Notes: generated by a model from the letters alone, not told the origin. A DNA stretch of 25,111 bases from Sphingomonas sp. (GCA_021154945.1 JAJNQF010000177.1:1-25111); one strand, 5' to 3'. Numbered from the stretch's first letter, positions 7,207-14,943 are shown. A program made the numbers and translations.

Positions 7207-8099
7207 CCCAGAACACCATCTTCGACAGCGAGATCGTCGCTCCCGATCCGGATCTGACCAAGCGGGAGGCAACGCTCGTCGGCTTCACCGACCGCTACCT
7301 CCGCATCCACGACCAGCTGCGCCTCCTGTTCCAGGCCGATCAGCTCAGCGGCTGGAGCAGGCGCTTCCACCGGACGGATCTGCCGATCGCCGCTCGCGTC
7401 GCCGACCAGTACCCCCTGGTCATCTTCCACGGCGACGTCGGCACGGGCAAGACCGCTGTCGCCGAATGTGCCGCGAACCGCCTGCTCGCCGAATCGAGGT
7501 CGGAGGAATCGATGATCTTCCGCCTCTCCAATCGGGTGCGGGGCAGCGGAAAGGTGGGGGAGATGGGTACCCTCCTCTCCGAGGCGCTCAAGCGCGTGTC
7601 CGTTTCGGCGGGCAGGAACCGCCGCGCGGTCCTCATCATCGACGAAGCCGACAGCATCGCGGCGTCGAGGTCGCAGGACCAGAGCCACCACGAGGACAAG
7701 GTGGCGGTCAACACCCTGATCCAGGGGATCGACGACCTGCGGCAGTTCAACGGTCGCGTCGTCGTGATCCTCTGCACGAACCGCCTGAGCGTGGTGGACC
7801 CGGCGCTCGTTCGCCGGGCAGCCCTGATCGAGGAGTTCGCAAGGCCGTCCGATGCGGAGCGCGCCGAGCTTCTCGGGATGGACCTGGACGGTCTTTCCGT
7901 CTCCCCGGCGAACGTCGGAGAACTCGTCGCGATCACCGGACCGCGCGAAGGTCGGCCCGGCTGGACGTTCTCGGACTTCCGGACCCGCTTCTATCCCGCC
8001 GCGGTGGCCCGGGCGTTTCCCGATCGGGCGCTCGACTTCGCGATCCTGAAGGAGACGGCCTCGGCCATCGCGCCTTCCCGCGTGATGGAGGACCGCTGA
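7203..8099 (+). CDS. cap6: TRIP13-like AAA+ ATPase, CBASS Cap6
   Basis: The 298-residue AAA+ ATPase is predicted to disassemble active HORMA-cyclase complexes and so limit signalling. Walker A is GDVGTGKT (residues 77-84), Walker B IIDEAD (145-150), sensor 1 CTN (191-193), and the arginine-finger region DPALVRR is at about 199-205. The N-terminal 65 residues would be the HORMA-engaging part. It begins with a GTG whose last two bases are part of the HORMA stop (GTGA), which decides the start; longer in-frame extensions run through the HORMA gene and are not used. It ends by overlapping the next ATG by one base. Gene order HORMA-TRIP13 after a CD-NTase is diagnostic of type III CBASS. Confidence 0.93.
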   Translation: MTQNTIFDSEIVAPDPDLTKREATLVGFTDRYLRIHDQLRLLFQADQLSGWSRRFHRTDLPIAARVADQYPLVIFHGDVGTGKTAVAECAANRLLAESRSEESMIFRLSNRVRGSGKVGEMGTLLSEALKRVSVSAGRNRRAVLIIDEADSIAASRSQDQSHHEDKVAVNTLIQGIDDLRQFNGRVVVILCTNRLSVVDPALVRRAALIEEFARPSDAERAELLGMDLDGLSVSPANVGELVAITGPREGRPGWTFSDFRTRFYPAAVARAFPDRALDFAILKETASAIAPSRVMEDR

Positions 8100-9262
8100 T
8101 GCCCCGGTCTCCGCTCTTCGGCAGGCGAATCCACATCTCCGGCAGCGTCGCGATCGATCCGGCGGTCGCGACCGCCGCGGACGTGACCGCCGCGCGCGAT
8201 CTCGTAGTCGGTACCGTCAGGGCGCTCATGCGGCTCGGTGCGAACTTCGTGGTTCCGGTGGACGCCGAGCCTCTGCGCGCGGACGGCATGCCGATCTGCT
8301 TCGACTGGCTGATCTGGCGCACCATTAAGGAGTCCCTGTCGCTTCGTCCCCGGGACGTGCCCGGTCCGTTGGCCATCGCCGTCCAGCACCACAAGAGCGA
8401 GGAGCAGGTTCCGCCCGAGCACGTGGAGCTGTGGGACGAGCTCCGCGAATCGCAGCTCGTGCGGATCGAGAACGCGGCGCAGTGGAACATGAACAGCAGG
8501 CGCATGGAGGCGCAGGCGCGCTACGGCGACATCCTCGTCACGCTCGGTGGCACCGAGGGCGTCCTGTACCTCGCCAATCTGTACCACGCCGCGGGGAAGC
8601 CGGTCGTTCCGCTCAATCTTCCGATCACCTCCGAGAACGCCGGCAGCAGGAAGCTCCACGCCTTCGGAATGGCGAGCGGGAACAGTCGCAGGCTGTTCCA
8701 GATCGCAGACGGCGGCGGTTCCCACGATTGGATCAACCGCATCAGCTTTCCGACGCGTCAGGCCGTTCCCGACCGCATCAGGGTTCTCGTCGAGCTGCTG
8801 GAATCCCTCGAGCGCCCCACCGCCTTCGCGGTGCGTCTGCTCGACCAGGAGCACTCGGAGTACGCGGCGGTGCAGGACTTCTTCGACACCGTGGTGCAGC
8901 CGGTCCTCGAGAACGAGTTCGGCTACCGGCTGATGGTCATCGACGGCCGCCAGGCGTACGAGCATGCCCGCATCGACGAGGAGATCTTCGCGAAGCTCCA
9001 CCGCGCGAGCGTCGTCGTCGCCGACATCACCGGATCCCGACCGAACTGCTTCCTGGAGCTGGGGTACGCTCTGGGGCGGTCTCTGCAGACCATCGTCACC
9101 GCGAGGAAGGGGGCCGACACGCCCTTCGACATCACGACGCTCGCTGGTCTGCGGTGGAGGACCGACGGCGGAGCCGAGCAGCGTCGGCAGGCGTTCCGTG
9201 AGCATTGGGAGGCCGTGCGCGATCGGCCGCCCCTGGTGGATGTGGAAGGATTGATCCCGTGA
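8099..9262 (+). CDS. SLOG-like/nucleoside-deoxyribosyltransferase-like fusion, candidate CBASS effector
   Basis: The 387-residue protein has two apparent halves. The first (about residues 8-180) looks Rossmann-like and SLOG-related: IHISGSVA near the start, a GANFVVPVD strand, and a phosphate-loop-like ILVTLGGTEGVLYLANLY (145-162) followed by GKPVVPL. The second (about 240-355) matches the nucleoside 2-deoxyribosyltransferase/TIR-like fold: YRLMVIDG, RIDEEIFAKLHRASVVVADITG, and PNCFLELGYALGR with Glu320 where these enzymes keep the catalytic glutamate. SLOG domains bind nucleotide signals and NDT/TIR-like domains cleave N-glycosidic bonds, so a signal-triggered nucleotide-depleting effector is a reasonable inference. 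Substrate and activity are not shown. The gene is fully embedded in the CBASS operon with overlapping starts and stops. Confidence 0.75.
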   Translation: MPRSPLFGRRIHISGSVAIDPAVATAADVTAARDLVVGTVRALMRLGANFVVPVDAEPLRADGMPICFDWLIWRTIKESLSLRPRDVPGPLAIAVQHHKSEEQVPPEHVELWDELRESQLVRIENAAQWNMNSRRMEAQARYGDILVTLGGTEGVLYLANLYHAAGKPVVPLNLPITSENAGSRKLHAFGMASGNSRRLFQIADGGGSHDWINRISFPTRQAVPDRIRVLVELLESLERPTAFAVRLLDQEHSEYAAVQDFFDTVVQPVLENEFGYRLMVIDGRQAYEHARIDEEIFAKLHRASVVVADITGSRPNCFLELGYALGRSLQTIVTARKGADTPFDITTLAGLRWRTDGGAEQRRQAFREHWEAVRDRPPLVDVEGLIP

Positions 9263-9819
9263 GCGGCGACGACAGGAAAGAGGTCTTCATCTCCATCGAC
9301 GTGGAGACGGCCGGACCGATCCCGGGCGAGTACAGCATGCTCTCGATCGGAGCCTGCCTCGCGTCGGACCCGGACCGGGCCTTCGCGTGCGAGCTTCGGC
9401 CGATCAACGACAACGCCGATCCGGCGGCGCTGGAGGTGACGGGTCTTTCGCTCGATACGCTGAGGCGGAACGGGCTCGCCCCCGAGATCGCCATGGCGCG
9501 GTTCGGCGAATGGATCGCGGAGGTGGTCGGTACCGAGGCGCTTCCGGTATTCGTGGGCTTCAACGCGCCCTTCGACTGGTCCTTCGTCAACTACTACTTC
9601 CACCGCTTCACGGGGGGCAACCCGTTCGGTTTCACGGCCCTCGACATCAAGGCGCTGTGGATGGGGCGGACCGGTTGCAGCTGGAGCGACACGCGCTCGA
9701 GCCGCATCGCCGACGTGCTGCATCCGACGCTTCACGGCGACCACGATGCCCTGCACGACGCCCGCTATCAGGCGGAACTCTTCAGGTTGATCACTGCCCG
9801 TACGCCGCCGGGCGTCTGA
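9259..9819 (+). CDS. cap18: DEDDh 3'-5' exonuclease, Cap18-like
   Basis: The 186-residue DnaQ/ExoX-fold exonuclease has a complete DEDDh set: Asp14 and Glu16 in FISIDVETAG, Asp106 in GFNAPFDWSFV, and His162 with Asp167 in HDALHDA. It spans the full single domain with no extra polymerase or helicase part. A 3'-5' exonuclease is a known accessory of some HORMA-type CBASS loci, named Cap18 as far as I recall. Its role there could be degrading phage DNA or the cyclic signal or its breakdown products; the sequence does not say which. The GTG start at 9259-9261 overlaps the previous stop by 3 bases, which fixes the start. It is the last gene of the operon; a hairpin follows 6 nt after the stop. Confidence 0.88.
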   Translation: MSGDDRKEVFISIDVETAGPIPGEYSMLSIGACLASDPDRAFACELRPINDNADPAALEVTGLSLDTLRRNGLAPEIAMARFGEWIAEVVGTEALPVFVGFNAPFDWSFVNYYFHRFTGGNPFGFTALDIKALWMGRTGCSWSDTRSSRIADVLHPTLHGDHDALHDARYQAELFRLITARTPPGV

Positions 9820-9825
9820 TCGCGA

Positions 9826-9855
9826 CGCCTGGTACGGACACCGTCGTACCAGGCG
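9826..9855 (+). terminator. hairpin at the end of the CBASS operon
   Basis: An 11-bp perfect stem (9826-9836 and 9845-9855, core CCTGGTACG/CGTACCAGG) with an 8-nt loop begins 6 nt after the exonuclease stop. No T-run follows on the plus strand, so it may act as an atypical terminator or a 3'-end stabilising structure rather than a classical intrinsic terminator. Confidence 0.55.
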
Positions 9856-10102
9856 GGGATCGCGTCGTCGGAGCTTCGTACCCTGACGTCGACCGGCGCT
9901 GTCGATATCAGCGCCGATCGGCACGGTCTCTCAGCGGTACGTGTCCGCATCACGTCGTGTTCGGAGTCCAGGTCTGCTGTTTCGAGCCTGAACCGCGATA
10001 ATTCCCGCAGGCGATCCGGAATGCGGATGCTCCCGCGGTTCAGCGTCCGCCCGGGCCGATAGTGCCCGATCACGCGTTGTCCTGCCTTCCAGGACGGTTG
10101 AC

Positions 10103-10140
10103 GTTTATCGAAAATCGATACATATCGTTTTTCGATAAAC
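10103..10140. promoter_or_regulatory. inverted-repeat operator upstream of the DUF2975 operon
   Basis: Perfect 12-bp arms GTTTATCGAAAA (10103-10114) and TTTTCGATAAAC (10129-10140) flank a 14-nt spacer that holds an inner palindrome CGATA-CA-TATCG (10116-10127). This gives four TCGATA-type half sites in 38 bp. It is AT-rich and ends at the base before the GGAGG ribosome site of the first gene, so it probably overlaps the promoter. The small HTH protein encoded second in the operon is the natural candidate to bind it. Confidence 0.65.
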
Positions 10141-10150
10141 GGAGGCCCGT

Positions 10151-10666
10151 GTGCAGGATCGTATTCTTGTCGTCGCAAACGGATTGGTACGCTTCGCGCA
10201 CTGGTTGAACTGGGTGGTGGCTTTCGGTTTCGTGATCGCGATCATCCTTTCGTTCGTGTTCGGCGACGCGCTGTCCGCGCAGATCTCTGCAAAATATCAC
10301 GGCCGCCATGTGGCTGAGACGATCATTTTGCTGCGGGCCACGGGCCTGCTCGGCATCGTCGTCTGCGTTGCGGTCTATCAGCTCTTCAGCCGCCTGTTGT
10401 CGATCATGGAAACCGTGCGCGCGGGTGACCCATTCATCGTCGCCAACGCCGATCGGCTTCAGCGGATTGGCTGGGCGTTGTTCGCGATCCAGGTGCTTGA
10501 TCTAGCGTTCGGTGCCATCGTGTTCGGGCTTGATCGTCTTGGTATCGATCACGCAACGTGGGTTCCCGGCTTTACCGGCTGGATCGGGGTCGTGATGCTG
10601 TTCGTGCTTGCCCGTGTGTTCCGCGTGGGTGCGGTGATGCGTGACGATCTGGCGATGACCGTCTGA
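10151..10666 (+). CDS. DUF2975-family membrane protein
   Basis: The 171-residue integral membrane protein has four predicted helices (about 15-40, 58-80, 108-132, 140-160). The loop between helices 2 and 3 carries the family-typical VRAGDPFIVANADRLQRIGWAL. DUF2975 proteins are nearly always encoded directly before a short Cro/CI-type HTH protein, as here, and are suspected to be membrane partners or sensors for that regulator; the function is not established. The start is a GTG 5 nt after a strong GGAGG. The stop overlaps the next start by one base. Confidence 0.9.
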   Translation: MQDRILVVANGLVRFAHWLNWVVAFGFVIAIILSFVFGDALSAQISAKYHGRHVAETIILLRATGLLGIVVCVAVYQLFSRLLSIMETVRAGDPFIVANADRLQRIGWALFAIQVLDLAFGAIVFGLDRLGIDHATWVPGFTGWIGVVMLFVLARVFRVGAVMRDDLAMTV

Positions 10667-10884
10667 TGCCCGTCGTCGTCACGCTCGACGACATGCTTGC
10701 GCTTCGGCGGATGACGTTGACCGAGTTATCCCAAGCGGTGGATATCACGATGGCGAACCTATCGATCCTGAAGACCGGCAAAGCGAAGGCGATCCGCTTC
10801 TCGACCCTTGAGGCGATCTGTGAGGTGCTCGACTGTCAGCCGGGTGACATCCTGAGTTTCACGCACACGGGGGAAACGGATTGA
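10666..10884 (+). CDS. small Cro/CI-type HTH regulator (YozG-like)
   Basis: The 72-residue protein is essentially one helix-turn-helix domain: LDDMLALRRMTLTELSQAVD, then MANLSILKTGKAKAIRFSTLEAICEVLDCQPGDIL. The LKTGKAKAIRFSTLEAIC segment is typical of the XRE/YozG group paired with DUF2975. It probably binds the inverted repeat just upstream of the operon and autoregulates it. It overlaps the DUF2975 gene by one base and the next gene by four, so its dosage is tied to the membrane protein. Confidence 0.92.
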   Translation: MPVVVTLDDMLALRRMTLTELSQAVDITMANLSILKTGKAKAIRFSTLEAICEVLDCQPGDILSFTHTGETD

Positions 10885-11720
10885 TCGACCTCTCGGAGAA
10901 AGCCGGTACGCGTAGGGGGATCGGAAGCGCGCTACGTGGCGTAGGGCGCGCCGTGCTCGAAACCTATCGGCATGGCGGGCGGACGGTAGTGACAGCTCCG
11001 CTGATCCTCGGAATCGCCGTGCTGCCGGAATTCATGCAGCATGTCTCGGAGATCCATCTGGGTATGTTCGACTCCGCAGGGAGTTTCCGCGCGCTTGCCA
11101 ACGATCCCCTCCGCTGGGGTTTCGGTTACGTGAAGCTGGCAGGGTTCATGATCACCATGCTCGCTGTCGCGCGGTTCTGGTCGGTGAGGTCGATCCCCCG
11201 AACACTACTGGTCCCGCCAGCGACTCTGCTGCGCGTCGCAGCGGGGTTGATCATAGGGTTCGCGGTTGCGTGGCCGTTCGCGTGGCTGGGTAAGCAGGGC
11301 TTGTCACCCGTGATCAACATACCTCTTCAGATCGTTTCTGCCGTAATTCAGGGGGGCTTTCTGATCTACGTCGTTGGCGCGTTGGTAGAGGACGTGTCCG
11401 TGACGCCGAAGCGCGCTGTGACGTCGCTGCTGCCCGCCGCGATCATGCTCGGCGTGCTGGTCGCCGTGGCATTCGCGCCATCGCAGGCGCTCCACATGGC
11501 GAACCACAAGCTGGCTTTGGGACGGCCACTGCCGATCGTGTGGATGCTCATGCTCTTCGATGCACTGTGGGTCGGACTATTTGCAGCGCTGGTCGGCTCT
11601 GCGATGTTCGTCGGAGTGAGGACCGGGCTGACCTGGCGGGGCTGGACCGTGCATCCTGGCGATCTGGACCCGTCGGATGTTCGTACCCCCGAAGGCGCAG
11701 AGCGGAGTGCGGTTATATGA
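10881..11720 (+). CDS. multi-pass membrane protein of unknown function
   Basis: The 279-residue protein has about six transmembrane helices (near residues 35-55, 78-101, 115-136, 145-170, 181-200, 217-250), a short basic N-terminus (RRGIGSALRGVGRAVLETYRHG) and a polar C-terminal tail. I recognise no family. The start is a TTG overlapping the previous stop (TTGA) and preceded by GGGGGAAA at suitable distance. Tight coupling to the DUF2975/HTH pair suggests it is a target of that regulatory pair, perhaps in envelope stress or transport. No catalytic motif is visible. Confidence 0.8.
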   Translation: MIDLSEKAGTRRGIGSALRGVGRAVLETYRHGGRTVVTAPLILGIAVLPEFMQHVSEIHLGMFDSAGSFRALANDPLRWGFGYVKLAGFMITMLAVARFWSVRSIPRTLLVPPATLLRVAAGLIIGFAVAWPFAWLGKQGLSPVINIPLQIVSAVIQGGFLIYVVGALVEDVSVTPKRAVTSLLPAAIMLGVLVAVAFAPSQALHMANHKLALGRPLPIVWMLMLFDALWVGLFAALVGSAMFVGVRTGLTWRGWTVHPGDLDPSDVRTPEGAERSAVI

Positions 11721-12187
11721 CGCCGATAGCGCTGTTCTTGATGTGCTGGGCAGCTTTGACCGTGGCCAAGGACACGCAGATCGGGCGGTCGCTGCACGGT
11801 GTGATGGTGCAGATACCCGCCCTTGCGGCGAACCGGCTTACACGTGGCAACGTCGCGATTGTGATCTCCGTTCTGTTGTTGATCGTCCTGCACGTGACTG
11901 CGGAAGACGGTGATCGAATCCGCATGGCGGGCTTGGCCGTCCCTGACTTGACCATCTGGCTTGCGACCTTCGAAATCAGCACCGTCGTCGAGACGACTGC
12001 TGGTCTAGCGGTCGCATGGGGGGCAATGCGCCGGGTGAGCGTCTCAGCGGTACTTGCTATCCTACCTTTTCGCTCTGCTGCACTCACAAGGGGTAAGACT
12101 AGACGGGTTCGCCGCGATCGGCGCCGCAGCTGCGCTTCGCCCGTGAACGACGATGAGGATGGGGCGGGACTGTCGCTAACGGCCTGA
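11717..12187 (+). CDS. small membrane protein, end of the DUF2975 operon
   Basis: The 156-residue protein has three to four hydrophobic segments (about 2-17, 46-62, 78-104, 108-124) and a strongly basic tail (TRGKTRRVRRDRRRSC). I recognise no family. The ATG overlaps the preceding stop codon (ATGA), which is the main support for the start and for it being the fourth gene of the operon. The arrangement ALFLMCWAALTVAKDTQIGRSLHG at the N-terminus could be a signal anchor. The base composition is slightly less GC-rich than the CBASS genes. Confidence 0.65.
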   Translation: MTPIALFLMCWAALTVAKDTQIGRSLHGVMVQIPALAANRLTRGNVAIVISVLLLIVLHVTAEDGDRIRMAGLAVPDLTIWLATFEISTVVETTAGLAVAWGAMRRVSVSAVLAILPFRSAALTRGKTRRVRRDRRRSCASPVNDDEDGAGLSLTA

Positions 12188-12728
12188 AATGAAAGGTTGC
12201 ACGTCGATCAAGGCACCACCTCATTCGGTCATACCAGCGTGCGTATCGGCGATGTCGAGCTTGCCGCCTGGAGTGTGAGCATGCAGGCAATCGACGTCAG
12301 AACGAGATGGGGTTGGCTACTCTTGGGCACGATCACGTTTTCACCATCGGTGACGAGATATCGCTGATAACCTTCATGTTCCGGACCGCTGACGATCGTA
12401 CGCCGTTCGTCGTGCCGGTGCTTTTCGTCGTGCAATTGTCGCCGGGTTTGATTGTGACGCCTTCCATCGGCGGCTTGCGGATGCACGTGATGCCGGCCGG
12501 CTACTGACGGTGACGGCGTTGATCGATGGCATCGTGGCGGTTTCCGCAACACATCCACAACGTTTCCTGGTCTTAACGATCAGGTCTGGAACGCCCTCAC
12601 GGTGTGGAGCGGTTTCTTTGAAGCATTCGCGATGAGATCGCACGGGATCCGTGCAGTCTCCTTGCGATGGGCAAACGGCGTTAAGATTCGCCAGCCATCC
12701 GGTCGTCCTCAACCCGACGGAGATTCAA
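12188..12728. other. 540-bp stretch without a supported gene
   Basis: Several short open frames exist on both strands but none has a recognisable domain, a good ribosome site and a plausible length together. A 66-codon plus frame (12307-12507) and a 109-codon minus frame (12229-12558) overlap. The minus frame contains a soluble-looking segment RYLVTDGENVIV that could be a gene remnant. The composition is less GC-rich than the flanks, consistent with degraded or acquired DNA. No tRNA or terminator was seen. Confidence 0.4.
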
Positions 12729-13166
12729 ATGGCCAACTGGATGGATGGACTCAGCAGGTTCGAGCTGGGTGGAATGTTGTTCAACGCCGCTGCAGCCCTA
12801 GCGCTCTTGGCCGTAGGAACAACGTTGTCCTACTCAACGGTTGCCGAGGTTGGTCGCTGTATGGAGTATCATGAATACAAGCGCGTTCCCGCATACGAAC
12901 AGACCGATCGAATGCAGGCGCCCAACGCGTCCATTCGCACGGGCGTAGCACAATCCGCTCAGGCTGATGACGATCGAGGCAAAGGCGGTCAGGACCCCGA
13001 TGCAGATCGATTCGGCTGTCACACTCCGGACCGGACCGACGAAGTTTCGATTGGATACGCGGGTCTGTGGATCGCCTTCTACGCCTTCGTCGTAGCACTT
13101 CTCTTCAGTATCGTGGCTCTTCTGACGTTCTACATTGGTTTCGTGGAGAACCGAAGGACGAGGTGA
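12729..13166 (+). CDS. possible two-TM small membrane protein (plus-strand reading)
   Basis: The frame of 145 residues starts at an ATG 5 nt after GGAGA. It has a hydrophobic segment at about residues 15-38 (GGMLFNAAAALALLAVGTTL), a polar loop of about 65 residues, and a second long hydrophobic helix at about 108-136 (WIAFYAFVVALLFSIVALL) followed by basic residues. That is a convincing two-TM pattern. The opposite strand is open in exact codon register and also looks membrane-like, so only one of the two is likely real. I slightly favour this one for its cleaner helices. No family recognised. Confidence 0.45.
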   Translation: MANWMDGLSRFELGGMLFNAAAALALLAVGTTLSYSTVAEVGRCMEYHEYKRVPAYEQTDRMQAPNASIRTGVAQSAQADDDRGKGGQDPDADRFGCHTPDRTDEVSIGYAGLWIAFYAFVVALLFSIVALLTFYIGFVENRRTR

Positions 13167-13265
13167 AGCCGCTGCCGACACGAAGGCGGCGTGCGGAAGC
13201 CGAACCAATGCTGGCGTCGAAATGCCTGCGACGCCGGCAGCAAGCCAAAGGCCCAAGGTGATCAT
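12834..13265 (-). CDS. possible small membrane protein (minus-strand alternative)
   Basis: The frame of 143 residues has a strong ribosome site (GAGGAA, 7 nt before the ATG), a signal-peptide-like start (MITLGLWLAAGVAGISTPALV), and two further hydrophobic segments (about 86-110 and 119-140). It is the exact antisense, codon for codon, of the plus-strand candidate: its hydrophobic parts lie opposite the other's polar loop. That is what such register produces by chance, so one of the pair is a shadow. The good ribosome site keeps this one in play. No family recognised. Confidence 0.35.
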   Translation of the reverse strand: MITLGLWLAAGVAGISTPALVRLPHAAFVSAAASPRPSVLHETNVERQKSHDTEEKCYDEGVEGDPQTRVSNRNFVGPVRSVTAESICIGVLTAFASIVISLSGLCYARANGRVGRLHSIGLFVCGNALVFMILHTATNLGNR

Positions 13266-13923
13266 CTTAATTTCCTCAAGTATCTGATACTGCCCTATAT
13301 TTGACGAATTCATTCTATGGCGAGCCGCGGAACGTACCGCTGGAGCCGGGTGTTCGATCGATTTGAGATGAACTCTAGGGGTTCGGCCGCCGCATGACGG
13401 TGTCCCGGGCCATCCCTCCAGACGCACCGGGACCCCATGTCGGCTCCTCGCGCGCACTGGCGACGTTTGCCGCCAGGAGGCCGGCATCTTCGAATGGGCC
13501 ATCGCCGATTCAAAGACGGATGGCGGACTTCGGATGCATCAAGGTCGGCTCGATGCAGTACGACCGGATCGGACCCTGCGAGAGATGCGCTGATACCGAC
13601 CGCCGCGACTATACGGACGGCGCCGCGATGCGCCTTGCTTCGGCCGCATGCCCGTTCCGGCGGACCGAGGCGTAGGCGCCCCGGGACGTCCGACGGCATC
13701 CTTCGACTCCGGTTCGAGAGTCACCGCCTCGCCCATCGGTGTTGCCTGCGGAGCGAGATCGGGAAGCGGAAGGCCCGCGTTGCGGACTATCTCCCTCGCG
13801 ATGCTTCGGCCGAGCGTCCGCGTCGGGCCGACGAGCCGGTTGGGGAGCGATGTCGCGCGACGGGTTTGCCCGCCGCGAAGGATCGGGGCGTCCGCTGCAT
13901 TCCGCTCGGCCCGGAACCGCCGA
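13266..13923. other. 650-bp stretch without a supported gene
   Basis: It is GC-rich with long chance frames on both strands, rich in Arg and Pro, which is typical of non-coding high-GC DNA. One minus frame in 13539-14006 has a locally protein-like segment (GRSIAREIVRNAGLPLPDLAP) but no sensible start. I saw no tRNA, despite a TTCGA-containing stem near 13710, and no terminator. It is the region downstream of the HEPN-motif gene. Confidence 0.4.
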
Positions 13924-14943
13924 TCACGGGTTCCTCGATGCCGTCCGGAGATCGCGACAGGCGCCGACGAGCTGGTCGGCCAGCGTCCTCTCCACCGGAG
14001 AACCATGAGCGAGTTCGTTGCGCGCGGATCGCAGCACCTTCAGCGCCGCGATGTGTCGACCGTTGCCACCGATCCTCTTCAGGCGTTCGATCAGAGGAGT
14101 GAACTCCAGATGCTCCGCATCCGCCTGCCAGCCACGCGCCTGGAGATAGTCGGCACGTACAGCCTCGAGCCAAGGGAACAGGATCGTCAGCTGACCACGC
14201 CAGAGGCGCTTCGCCAGCCACATCGTATCGTTGCGTGCCAGCCACATCGGATCGGGTTCGTCCCGGCCCCTCCACGGCAGCCGGCATGCGTCGGTCGGCG
14301 CCGTGGTCGTCAGAAGCCAAGCGCGGGGATCGAACGCGACCTCCGGGCCGGCTTCCGTCATGGCGTGCAGGAGGTCGAGGTCCCCACGGCATACTTCGAC
14401 CGCCGTCGACATCGCCATCTCGTTGAATAGCGTCAACGGCCAGCCCGACCAGTTCCTTATCGCCGCCATCGCGTCGATCACGTCGACGATGCCGTCGTCG
14501 TCGAAGGCGACGCAGCCCGAGGGCGGCGGCACGGCCCCGCGGGTCAGCAGCACGAGTCCGGCCGCGGGGTGGGGGAACTGCCGCCGGGCCGTGGCGAACA
14601 CCCCTGCGAACGTGATCCACGACTGGGGATCCTCGTCGACGATGTCGACCATCAGGACGCTATGGCGGAGCTTCGCGCTGGATATGAGGGTCAGCAGCGA
14701 TCCGGTACCGGTCATCCGGTCACCGAATTCGGCGGCGGCCGCGATCCTCGCCATGGGCGGACCGGGCGTCGCAACGGACCGGACGTCGCACGCGAGATGC
14801 GCCGACGCCTGCTGCATGCTGGCGCCTGCGCCCTCCCGCCGCGTGCGGAGCAGCACGGGTCGCCCGTCCACGGCCTCGGCCAGGACTCTTCTGGCGAGCA
14901 TCCTGCCGGTATGCGTCCGCCAGCATTCTCCGATCATCGTCAT
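13924..14943 (-). CDS. HEPN-motif protein with NTPase-like N-terminus, partner of the giant ATPase
   Basis: The 339-residue protein is unrecognised as a whole. The C-terminal third is helical and contains KVLRSARNELAHGSPV with Arg308-Asn309-x3-His313. This matches the R-[N/D/H]-x(3-4)-H motif of HEPN ribonuclease domains and resembles the Swt1-type variant followed by a Pro. The N-terminal part (to about residue 190) has strand-helix alternation with a Walker-B-like VLMVDIVDED and a following AGLVLLTRGA strand, but no intact P-loop, so it may be a degenerate NTPase. The start ATG overlaps the stop of the 2041-residue protein (ATGA), so the two are coupled and probably form one complex. Likely role (inference): an RNase-type toxin component controlled by the ATPase. 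Confidence 0.8.
   Translation of the reverse strand: MTMIGECWRTHTGRMLARRVLAEAVDGRPVLLRTRREGAGASMQQASAHLACDVRSVATPGPPMARIAAAAEFGDRMTGTGSLLTLISSAKLRHSVLMVDIVDEDPQSWITFAGVFATARRQFPHPAAGLVLLTRGAVPPPSGCVAFDDDGIVDVIDAMAAIRNWSGWPLTLFNEMAMSTAVEVCRGDLDLLHAMTEAGPEVAFDPRAWLLTTTAPTDACRLPWRGRDEPDPMWLARNDTMWLAKRLWRGQLTILFPWLEAVRADYLQARGWQADAEHLEFTPLIERLKRIGGNGRHIAALKVLRSARNELAHGSPVERTLADQLVGACRDLRTASRNP

Noticed and set aside
9768..10178. Minus-strand 136-codon frame opposite the CBASS operon end and DUF2975 promoter
   Set aside because: No domain, unusual Arg-rich composition, and it covers the terminator hairpin and the operator-like repeat; more likely non-coding.
12229..12558. 109-codon minus frame with RYLVTDGENVIV
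   Set aside because: Only a short segment looks protein-like; no family match or good start. Noted as a possible remnant in the region entry.
13700..13730. TTCGA-containing stem resembling a tRNA T-arm
   Set aside because: Loop length is wrong and no acceptor stem, anticodon arm or CCA end can be drawn around it.
13539..14006. Minus-strand frame with a protein-like patch (GRSIAREIVRNAGLPLPDLAP)
   Set aside because: No plausible start or ribosome site, overlaps the HEPN-motif gene, and most of the frame is Arg/Pro-rich chance translation.
13437..14430. Long plus-strand frames opposite the HEPN-motif gene
   Set aside because: Arg-rich antisense shadows of GC-rich coding DNA with no recognisable motif.
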